A DNA stretch of 64,000 bases. It comes from Planctomycetota bacterium (GTDB lineage Bacteria; Planctomycetota; OFTM77). Where the stretch lies: the NCBI GenBank assembly GCA_029260795.1, contig JAJDCO010000001.1, forward strand, positions 1-64,000. Reading direction: 5' to 3'. The position numbers and the translations under genes were made by a program. Below are positions 24,776 to 32,338 of the stretch, one piece after another. The notes beneath the pieces are model-generated. The model saw only the letters and a list, made by a program, of their open reading frames with translations. It was not told the DNA's origin and did not search any database. Every line of letters starts with the position of its first letter. Within the stretch, counting starts at the first letter, position 1.

Positions 24776-25095
24776 ATTCGGGGGAAGGAACGTCAGACCA
24801 GCGCCAAGTGTCCGACATCTTCTTGGGAGCGGCATCGGAGGGTTTCGGAGGGCGGACTTCAGTCCGCTGGAGGGTCCTTCGCCGATGCGATGACGAACGA
24901 AACGCTGGACGCTCTTGCCAGCTCATCTCGCCTCAGCGGACGACCGAAGCCGCGTCGAAGCGCGAGGATCCATCGAACGACCTCCCACCCGACTGGAATG
25001 AAGTCGGGCCTCCGAGGGGCGGCCTGGAAGCACTTCGTCTTGCAGCGCTGAAATGTCGCGCGGGCGGTCCGAGATGGGGTCGACCGGCGAGGAAT
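24776..25095. other. Intergenic region with two hairpins
   Basis: This 320-bp gap between the sulfatase and the tRNA contains gcggact-tc-agtccgc (24852-24867) and cccgact-ggaatga-agtcggg (24987-25007). Both share the gact...agtc core. They may be terminators for the converging sulfatase and tRNA transcripts or members of a small palindromic repeat family. No gene is visible. Confidence 0.6.
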
Positions 25096-25172
25096 TGGTA
25101 GCGGAGGAGGGATTCGAACCCCCGACACGCGGATTATGATTCCGCTGCTCTAACCGACTGAGCTACTCCGCC
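25096..25172 (-). tRNA. tRNA-Met (anticodon CAT), CCA encoded
   Basis: The minus strand folds into a full cloverleaf of 77 nt: acceptor GGCGGAG/CTCCGCT, D-arm AGCTCAGTCGGTTAGAGC, anticodon stem GCGGA/TCCGC with loop ATCATAA (anticodon CAT), T-arm with GGTTCGAATCC, discriminator A and an encoded CCA. The body closely resembles bacterial elongator tRNA-Met. A lysidine-modified Ile tRNA also has a CAT gene anticodon, but the sequence around the loop fits Met better. The initiator form is excluded because the first acceptor pair is G-U with the usual elongator features. Confidence 0.95.
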
Positions 25173-25424
25173 CCGTACCAGCAAGGCGGGTATGTTACGA
25201 ATGGGTCTCGGGGTGGTCAAGGGGGGAGCGGGTGGCGACTCGGGGAAGCTCGGAGCGGGCCTCGCCGGGGCCCGCGCTCTTCCCGAGAGCAGCCCCTGAG
25301 AAAAACTGAGAACCCGGCGCTCCCGGCCGCGTCCTTGGACTCGAGCCCCCTCCGGCGATCGCACTCGCTCGGCTGTGATTGGGCGATACGCTCCCTCTCC
25401 TGTTCCCGCACGAAGAGGTATCCT

Positions 25425-26414
25425 ATGCCAGTGCTCACCGGCCCTTGCCACGGCTCGTGGCCTGTTTTCCTGGCGGCCCTGCTCATCGGGTTCAGCTCGA
25501 TGGCCTTCGCTCAGGACGAGAAGGCCGACACGGCGGACGTCTCCAACGACTGGATCATCGTTCTCCGCGTCGAAGGCGAGTCGACCCTCTATGACAGCAT
25601 GGCCCGGACCGGTGAGGAGCAGTCCTGGTTTCCGCCGCCACGAAACGGGTACGAGCCGACCCTCGTCAAGCTGAGGCGCATCGAGGTCGAGCCCTCCTCT
25701 GGAAAGCAGAAAGAGCTCGAGGCACGCGTCGAATTCATGTTCCTCGGCGAAGAAGACGAAGACCGGCGAATCCTCGTGGAGCTGGTGGCGAGGGACGAGA
25801 AGCGCCGGCAGATCTTCCGCTCCTGGGAGCTCACGAGCGACGGGCGGATCGGACCGGAGTTCGTCGATTTCGGCAGAGTCCGTGGCCGGCGGTCCGAGAT
25901 GAACTCGCATCGCTTCGAGATCCCGCAAGAGATTGAGCGGCAGATCGCGGGCTTCGATGTAAGTTTTCGCTCTCTGAAACCAGAGGATTGGTACCACCTA
26001 CCCCTACGCCCCACCGACCTCGAGATCACGATGAGTCGTCCCGATGAAGCCGGGCGGTTTCGTGTGAGCTTCGGCTCGCCTTCCTGGTGGAAGCTGCCTG
26101 TGGAGGAGACCGGCGTCGCGGTCATCGTGCACACGCCGGATCCGGAGAAGGACGGAAGCTTCGTGATGCATTCGACGCACGTGCTCGACGTGCCCGCCAT
26201 CGGCGCTCGGTACGAGATCGATCTACAGCTCGCCCTCGATGTCATCGACCGCTGCAACTTCGAGGTCACGTTCCTGAAGGAGCTCGAGCCCGGCTACACG
26301 GAACGCCGGTTCCTGAAGGGCATCACGGAGACGGGGTACGGCGGGCCTTGGTCTTCGCGGAGCTTCCCGATCATTCATGTGCCATTTGAGGGTGCGGCTC
26401 CCTGGGGAAAGTAG
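25425..26414 (+). CDS. Exported protein of unknown function
   Basis: The ATG at 25425 has GAGG 6 bp upstream and gives 329 residues with a signal peptide ending at MAFAQDE. The mature part is charged and beta-rich: IIVLRVEGESTLYD, LEARVEFMFLGEEDEDRRILVELV, VSFGSPSWWKLP, FEVTFLKELEPGYTERRF. The last 120 residues resemble a lipoprotein-like beta domain seen in uncharacterised planctomycete proteins, but I cannot name a family. It stands alone between the tRNA and a repeat region, and ends 10 bp before the direct repeats at 26424. Confidence 0.75.
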   Translation: MPVLTGPCHGSWPVFLAALLIGFSSMAFAQDEKADTADVSNDWIIVLRVEGESTLYDSMARTGEEQSWFPPPRNGYEPTLVKLRRIEVEPSSGKQKELEARVEFMFLGEEDEDRRILVELVARDEKRRQIFRSWELTSDGRIGPEFVDFGRVRGRRSEMNSHRFEIPQEIERQIAGFDVSFRSLKPEDWYHLPLRPTDLEITMSRPDEAGRFRVSFGSPSWWKLPVEETGVAVIVHTPDPEKDGSFVMHSTHVLDVPAIGARYEIDLQLALDVIDRCNFEVTFLKELEPGYTERRFLKGITETGYGGPWSSRSFPIIHVPFEGAAPWGK

Positions 26415-26423
26415 GCCGGGGTT

Positions 26424-26668
26424 GCGATGCGCGTCGTCCGCTGTTTGCGATCTGGTTTCGCTTCCAAGACATCCCACTTACTCGGCCTTCGCTGGACAAA
26501 GCTTGCCCTGCCTGATGACGCGATCGGCAGGAACCGATCTTCGAGTCGAACGCCGTGCGTGGCTCTGACTCGCGATGCGCGTTGTCCGCTGTTTGCGATC
26601 TGGTTTCGCCCTGCCTCATGACGCGATCGGCAGGAACCGTTCGTGTCGAACGCGGCGCGTGGCTCTGT
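26424..26668. repeat. Direct repeat of about 97 bp between convergent genes
   Basis: Unit 1 (26424-26568) and unit 2 (26572-26668) share gcgatgcgcgt, gtccgctgtttgcgatctgg, gacgcgatcggcaggaaccg and cgtggctctg. Unit 1 carries an extra internal segment of about 45 bp. Each unit can form a cctgcc...ggcagg hairpin, so the pair may serve as terminators for the genes on both sides. Confidence 0.85.
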
Positions 26669-26676
26669 CTGTGCCC

Positions 26677-27420
26677 CTACCCTAGCGCCTCGTCGATGGC
26701 GGTGACGGTCTGGCCGAGGGCGGTGCTCACGAGGACATCGGCCATGTGGTCCAAAGGAGTTTCGTCTCGGTTGAGGATGGCGAGTCGCGCGCCGGAGCGC
26801 TTGGCGATCATGGGAAGGCTGGCGGCGGGATGGACGACCAGGGACGAGCCCATGACGATGAAGAGCTCGGCATCGTTGGACCAGCGTTGGGCCTCCATGA
26901 GCACACTGACGGGCAGTGTTTGCCCGAAGGAGATGGTCGCGTGCTTGAGCGGGCCGGCGCACTTGGGACAATCGGGCGCGACTTGTGTTCGCCGATAGAC
27001 CTCGACCCACTCGTCGGCACCGAAGCGCTGCTCGCACTCGAGACAGCTCACGAAGCGCGCCGTCCCGTGCAGCTCGAGGACGTGCTCGGCTCCTCCGTCC
27101 TGATGCAAGCCATCGATGTTCTGCGTGATGATTCCGCGAAGCCGGCCGGCGCGCTCCCAGCGCGCGACGGCGCGATGGGCGACGTTCGGCTGCGCGACAT
27201 GGAACTCACGATGCGCTTCAGCCTTCTGGCGCCAGTACTCGTTGCGTGAGTTTTGGCTTCGGACGAAGTCGTCAAAGTAGACGGGATCGTTCTTCGCCCA
27301 CACGCCGCCCGGAGAGCGAAAGTCGGGGATACCGCTCTCGGTGCTGATGCCGGCGCCCGTGAAGACGACGGTCCGGCTCGCCTCTCGCAGCCAGCTCGCG
27401 ATGCGCTCGATGTCGTTCAT
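26677..27420 (-). CDS. Sir2-family NAD-dependent protein deacylase
   Basis: The 247-residue protein has all sirtuin signatures: GAGISTESGIPDFRS (about 22-36), TQNIDGLH (99-106), the catalytic His118 in LELHG, the zinc site CLEC (126-129) and CPKC (151-154), GSSL and NRDETPLD near the end. It removes acyl groups from protein lysines with consumption of NAD, in the cytoplasm. The class III desuccinylase Tyr-x-x-Arg is not evident, so deacetylase activity is the more likely reading. It is monocistronic, its 3' end facing the repeat pair at 26424-26668. Confidence 0.95.
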   Translation of the reverse strand: MNDIERIASWLREASRTVVFTGAGISTESGIPDFRSPGGVWAKNDPVYFDDFVRSQNSRNEYWRQKAEAHREFHVAQPNVAHRAVARWERAGRLRGIITQNIDGLHQDGGAEHVLELHGTARFVSCLECEQRFGADEWVEVYRRTQVAPDCPKCAGPLKHATISFGQTLPVSVLMEAQRWSNDAELFIVMGSSLVVHPAASLPMIAKRSGARLAILNRDETPLDHMADVLVSTALGQTVTAIDEALG

Positions 27421-27608
27421 GGCCCCGAGCCTAGCGTCGCGCTCGTTGCGGGGAAAGCGCGGGGGCTGAGTCTTTGGTAGCTTATCGAGGTGGCGCAGGC
27501 TCCCAGGCCCTCCGATTCAACTGCGCCTACCGAAGGTGCCGACGAAGCTGAACATATCGGTCCGGCCTGTGCGCCAGACCGTCGTTCGACCGATCCCGAG
27601 AGAAGGCC

Positions 27609-28424
27609 ATGAAGACCAAAACCCTCCTGATATGCATCACCGCGGCCTGCCTCGGCCTGACGAGCTGCGCCGCGCCCTACGTCATCCGCATGCCGGCCGA
27701 GAAGCCGCCGCTGGAGGACAACGTGGTCTCGAGCCGCCTCGAGAGCAAGCAGTACGAACGCTTGATCGTGATTCCACCGTCGGGGACGGCGCGGGGTCAG
27801 TTCGACTCGATTATCTCGCTGTTCGAGAAGGAGTTCTTGAAGAACGATCTCACGATCGTCAGCAGCTCGATCACGGGCCGAGTCGTGTACGAGTCCCAGG
27901 AGACTGACAGTCGCCGCGTCGAAGGTGCGCAGACACTCTCCGACACCGAGCGGGCCTTGGTCATGGCGGAGCAGACGGGAGCCGATGGCATCCTGCAGAT
28001 CGGCACCTGGCAATGGAGCGACGAGACGCCGTCGCGCTTCTTCGTGCTCGCTCCGGGCAGTAGTACCTTCACCGAGACGACGCAGAGCGAGTACTACGCC
28101 TCCTCCTCGGAGCAAAAGTACACCTTTAGCTCGCCGGCGCTGCACTTCGTCGGGAAGCTGCTCGACATCTCGGACGGTCAGGTCGTCGCGACCTTCGACA
28201 TCCTCTATCCGGCCAACTGGTGCCTGCCGAACGATTACCAGACCCAGCTCTATCGGGACCAACAAGGCAATCTGACCCGCATCAACGAGTCCTTCGCCTA
28301 CAGTGGCGGTCACTGGCTTCCTCAGGTGCAGAACGAGCTCCCGAGCCGCGTCATCCAGCGTGTGGCCCAGCTCGTCACTCAGCCGAGCACGCAGGGCGCC
28401 TCGAAGGCCGCACCCGAGCGCTAG
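27609..28424 (+). CDS. Lipoprotein of unknown function
   Basis: The 271-residue product has a lipoprotein signal (MKTKTLLICITAACLGLTSC) and an AGAGAAGG ribosome-binding site. The mature protein has a mixed alpha/beta pattern: YERLIVIPPSGTARGQF, FEKEFLKNDLTIVSSSITGRVVYE, ALVMAEQTGADGILQIGTWQW, KLLDISDGQVVATFDILYP. This order, with a strand-helix unit followed by a 'gadgil' segment and a later strand describing 'variants of the same activity', recalls CsgG/curli-type and other outer-membrane assembly lipoproteins; that is inference. Its stop shares the palindrome CTAG with the stop of the convergent CHAT gene. Confidence 0.75.
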   Translation: MKTKTLLICITAACLGLTSCAAPYVIRMPAEKPPLEDNVVSSRLESKQYERLIVIPPSGTARGQFDSIISLFEKEFLKNDLTIVSSSITGRVVYESQETDSRRVEGAQTLSDTERALVMAEQTGADGILQIGTWQWSDETPSRFFVLAPGSSTFTETTQSEYYASSSEQKYTFSSPALHFVGKLLDISDGQVVATFDILYPANWCLPNDYQTQLYRDQQGNLTRINESFAYSGGHWLPQVQNELPSRVIQRVAQLVTQPSTQGASKAAPER

Positions 28425-31400
28425 CGCCAGTCTCCCGAGACGACGAAGGCTCCCCAGCTCGCGGGATCGGGGTCGCCGCGCTGGCGGTGGACCTCGAGCC
28501 GTTCGAGCTGGGCGTTGCGCAAAGCATCGCCCACGCTCTCGCCGCGCTCCCAGAGGTTGCGGTAGAAGGCCTCCATCAGCTCGCGGGTCGCCCGATCGGG
28601 CACCGACCAGGTCGCGCTGATCACCGTGCGCGCTCCCGCTCGGCGGAACGCTCGCCGCAGCCCCATCATGCCTTCTCCCAGCCGCTGGCGGCCCAAGGCC
28701 GACTTGCAGGCGGACAAGACGACGAGGTCGGCTCTGCTCAGATCGAGGCTCGCGACCTCGGTCGCGGTCAGCAGCCCGTCTTCATCAGCCGGGACACCGT
28801 TGGCACCCGAGCACACCAGGCCCGAGAGCAAGCCCTCGGGCACCCCCTGGGGAAGCCGTTCACTGAGCGACGACCCGGACTCGCGACCGTGCGCGGCGGC
28901 CGACTGCCGCGCAACCTGCCGCAGCGAGGCGAGACCGCCCGGCTCGAAATAGGCATGCGTCGCCATATGAAGGAAGGCGGTTTCCTTCATCAGAGACTTC
29001 AGCCTCCCTTCGTCGGCAGCTTTCCCGGTCAGCACGTGACGGCGAGCCGCCGGCGCCACAGCCTCGTGCCGATGGGCGATCGAGGACACCTCCTCGTCCG
29101 TCTCGGGTAGAGTCGACCAGGGCTCGTCGAACGCGGCCCGCACCAGGGCAATCGGCGACGATGCGAGCTCGCGAGGCGTCTCCGAGCGAGCCCCATAGTC
29201 CAGCCCCCCGATCGCCAGCAGATCCCCCACCGTGCTCCGCCGACCACGCTCGAGCAGCGGCACCAGACTCGCCACGTCCTCGAGAACGACAAACGAGCGC
29301 TCCTCGATCAGGTACTCTCCGTCCTCGGTCTCGAGAACGCTCCACGGAAGGGCGCCGAGGAATCCATCCGGACAGATCAGGACTTGCTTCGCCTCCAGCA
29401 ACGAGGGCGCCAGGGGATCGAAAAGCTGTCGGCGCAAGGCACGGCTTGTTTCAGAAAGCGCCGCGACCTCGGGACGCACCTCGCGCCCGAGCGGCGTCAC
29501 GTCGCGCCCGGGCTTCTTTCCCAACGCGACCTGAAGCTCGCGAACCGCCGCCTCGAGTGCGTCTCGAGGTCCCAGGTCGATGCGCACCGGTTTCTCGAGG
29601 CGCTTCGTGACCACGAAGGCGAGGACGTGCTCGGGAGACCAGACCAGTCGACCGCGCTCGCCCTCCGATTGTGGACCCCGCACCTGCCGAACGATCAAGA
29701 AATCGACGATCGCCGTGTCGTCGGGCAGCACTTCGCGGATCGCCACCAGATCGACCGACGGCCGCTCGGGAGTGCGACCTGCCGACAAGCGTCGTTCCAG
29801 CTCCGACTGTCGCCCCAGCAGCCGCGCGAGCTCGCCGGCGTTGGCAACCGGGGCCGATGCGGGATGGAACAAGCGCGACAGACCGCGCTGCACCCCGAGC
29901 AGCTCCTCCAGAATCGGTTGACGCTCTGGGTCCGTACTGGACGAGATCGGCCAAGCACTTCGAAAGACCTGCCCCTTCCAGCGCAAGGCTGCTTCGTACG
30001 CAAGAGCGTTCGCCGATTCGCCGAGCTCGCGCGTGATGGCCATCATGACTGGCAGCTCTTGGCGGTAGCTCTGGATCGATTGGTGCCGCTCCACGTCAGA
30101 GAGCACCGGTAGCATGCGTCTCAGATTCTCCCGCCGATTCAGGAGCAGAGACTCCATTTGAGACAGAGCTTCCCGAGTCTTGCCGAGCAAGAAGAGCAGC
30201 CCAGCGTACCGGAATCGGATGTTGCCGCCCCACGCGCTCCGGTCGAGATCGAGATCCGCGATCATCGCCAGCGACCTCTCGTAGAGAGCTTGCGCATCTT
30301 CGGGGCGGTCTTGACCCAGCCGACACGCGGCGAGCTGATCCAGGCTGGTCGCGAGACTGATGTCCCGCATTCCCTGCTCTTCATTCGCCGAGATGACGAA
30401 CGTGAGATCGCGTGCAGCACGCTCCCAGTCGCCCAACTTGACCAAGGTCACTCCCCGATTGGCGAGGAGACCGAGGCTGACCCGATGCCGTTCTCCGAGG
30501 CGCGACTGTGCGATCTCGACCGCCCGATCAATCTCTCGGAGCGCGGTCTCGTGTTCTTTCAGGTCCAGTGAGGCTTCGGCGAGAGCGCTCCAGGTCCGGG
30601 CGAGACTCTCGGCGTCGGATTGAAACTTCTCGAGTATCTCGACCGCTTCGCGAAGATGCACTCTTGCCAGCTCCGGGTTTCCGATTCGAAGTAGAGTCGT
30701 GCCCAAGGCGTTCTGTGCGCGCGCCGTCTCGGGATGTCCAGGCCCCAGATGTCGGCGCATGAGACGGACTGCACGTTCGTAGCACTCCCTTGCCTCGACG
30801 ACCCCGGCACCCGGCCGCATCCCGAGCACGTCCCCCAGATTGACGAGTGGTGCTGCCAGGAGAAGGTTGTCCGGTCCAACGCACTGCTCTCCCAGATCAA
30901 TCGCACGCCGCAGGTGCTTCTCGGCCGCCACGAAGTCATCGAGTCGCATGACGACCCACGCCAGGCTGGAGAGCGTCGAAACGACCCGCGTCCGGTGAAG
31001 TGGTCCCAGGCTCTCGAACATCGCCACGCACTCGGTCAGACGCCTCTTGCCTTCTTCGAAGGCCCCCGTTTTCGCCAGGGCCTGGCCGAGGTTGCTCAAG
31101 GTCACAGCCAGATGAGCGCTGGTGGGCTCGCCGATGGCCTCATAGATCTCGACCGCCCGCGAGAAACGTAGACAGGCCTCGTCCGGGCGAGCCGACTGAT
31201 ACAGGAGCATGCCAAGCGTGTTGTGCAAGATCGCAACTTCTCGATGCTGCACACCGTACTCTCGCTCGTAGATGGGCTGAACCTCTTCGAGCATCTGGGT
31301 CGCTTGATCGCGTTCATTGAGCACGGCTGAGATCGTCGCGAGGTTCAACAGGGACTTTGCCGAGCTCACATGATCACGCCCAAGAACCGCTCGGCGAATC

Positions 31401-32251
31401 TCCACGACCTCGGCTTGAAGCTCTCGCGCTCGGGAGTACTTTCCCAACTGATAGAACGTTGCCCCAAGTGCTTCGGCGCTGTCCGCCACCGTCAGATGCT
31501 GCGACCCTGAACGCTCCCGGCGAATCTCGAGCGATCGTTCCCACAGCGAAAGCGCCACATCTACCCGCCCCCGAGCCCGCTCCAGGCGGGAGAGGTGGAC
31601 CAAGCTCTCAGCGGCCCAGAGAGAGCGTGGCCCCGCGACGGTCTCGACCAGCTCGAGCGCCCGCCGCCTTGCCGCCAGCGCGCCCGGGTCCTCGCCATCT
31701 CGAAGCGCATCGGCGAGGCGGGACCAGCCGAGGGCCAGCGACGCGCTGGGCTCTTCGCCCAGGGTGGATTGGACCGTCTCCAGATCTCGTCGGGCACTCT
31801 GCATTCGACTCGAAGCGTCCACCAGCGGAGGCAGGGTCACGGAATCGATCGCATCAACCGTCAGGCGGAATGATCCGACACCGAATAGCGAGCCGACGCG
31901 CAGGCGAGCCGAGACGGCACGGGATGGGGACTTCAGTGAAATGTGGGCCGAGGTGCCCGAGGCCTCGGCTTCCCCGAGAATCTCCTCGGTAGCACTGACC
32001 AAGACCAGATGTGGCTGGAAGAAAGCGGACGAGACTTCGATCTTCACGGCCTGGCCAGCGGAAAGCTCGAGATCGTAGTCACGCCAGCCGATCATCGGCA
32101 GTGCCCGGGCCTCCTTCAACCAGTCCGTCCAGGCTGGCTCGGCCGCCTGCTCGAGCACCGCCTCGATCGGCTCACCGATCGCAAGCTTCTCGAGCTCGGG
32201 GTCTTGCCTCCCCGGAATCAGGCAGAGCGCACACATCACGAGATTGAGCAT
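28421..32251 (-). CDS. Exported TPR-CHAT protease, last gene of a sigma/kinase operon
   Basis: The 1276-residue protein has a short signal peptide (MLNLVMCALCLIPG), a PPC-like beta domain (to about 145), roughly a dozen TPR units (about 165-740), a helical linker and a C-terminal CHAT domain with His1099 in LHMATHAYFEP and Cys1182 in VLSACKSALG; it ends ASWGAFVVSGDWR. It is only a distant relative of the two CHAT proteins at 12-22 kb. It follows the kinase by 87 bp and shares its strand, so it is probably the output protease of that signalling unit. Localisation outside the cytoplasm is predicted from the signal. Its substrate is unknown. Confidence 0.92.
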   Translation of the reverse strand: MLNLVMCALCLIPGRQDPELEKLAIGEPIEAVLEQAAEPAWTDWLKEARALPMIGWRDYDLELSAGQAVKIEVSSAFFQPHLVLVSATEEILGEAEASGTSAHISLKSPSRAVSARLRVGSLFGVGSFRLTVDAIDSVTLPPLVDASSRMQSARRDLETVQSTLGEEPSASLALGWSRLADALRDGEDPGALAARRRALELVETVAGPRSLWAAESLVHLSRLERARGRVDVALSLWERSLEIRRERSGSQHLTVADSAEALGATFYQLGKYSRARELQAEVVEIRRAVLGRDHVSSAKSLLNLATISAVLNERDQATQMLEEVQPIYEREYGVQHREVAILHNTLGMLLYQSARPDEACLRFSRAVEIYEAIGEPTSAHLAVTLSNLGQALAKTGAFEEGKRRLTECVAMFESLGPLHRTRVVSTLSSLAWVVMRLDDFVAAEKHLRRAIDLGEQCVGPDNLLLAAPLVNLGDVLGMRPGAGVVEARECYERAVRLMRRHLGPGHPETARAQNALGTTLLRIGNPELARVHLREAVEILEKFQSDAESLARTWSALAEASLDLKEHETALREIDRAVEIAQSRLGERHRVSLGLLANRGVTLVKLGDWERAARDLTFVISANEEQGMRDISLATSLDQLAACRLGQDRPEDAQALYERSLAMIADLDLDRSAWGGNIRFRYAGLLFLLGKTREALSQMESLLLNRRENLRRMLPVLSDVERHQSIQSYRQELPVMMAITRELGESANALAYEAALRWKGQVFRSAWPISSSTDPERQPILEELLGVQRGLSRLFHPASAPVANAGELARLLGRQSELERRLSAGRTPERPSVDLVAIREVLPDDTAIVDFLIVRQVRGPQSEGERGRLVWSPEHVLAFVVTKRLEKPVRIDLGPRDALEAAVRELQVALGKKPGRDVTPLGREVRPEVAALSETSRALRRQLFDPLAPSLLEAKQVLICPDGFLGALPWSVLETEDGEYLIEERSFVVLEDVASLVPLLERGRRSTVGDLLAIGGLDYGARSETPRELASSPIALVRAAFDEPWSTLPETDEEVSSIAHRHEAVAPAARRHVLTGKAADEGRLKSLMKETAFLHMATHAYFEPGGLASLRQVARQSAAAHGRESGSSLSERLPQGVPEGLLSGLVCSGANGVPADEDGLLTATEVASLDLSRADLVVLSACKSALGRQRLGEGMMGLRRAFRRAGARTVISATWSVPDRATRELMEAFYRNLWERGESVGDALRNAQLERLEVHRQRGDPDPASWGAFVVSGDWR

Positions 32252-32338
32252 CGGTCACTTCCCCGAAAGCCGTGGCGAGCGGTCCGTCCCCGAAGCCCAT
32301 CCTCGCCGCGTGCCAGCGTGTCTGCAAGATATCGCGGC

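Noticed and set aside
25096..25172. Initiator or isoleucine tRNA with CAT anticodon
   Set aside because: The stem sequences and the GCGGA/TCCGC anticodon stem fit elongator Met; nothing suggests the lysidine-type Ile tRNA.
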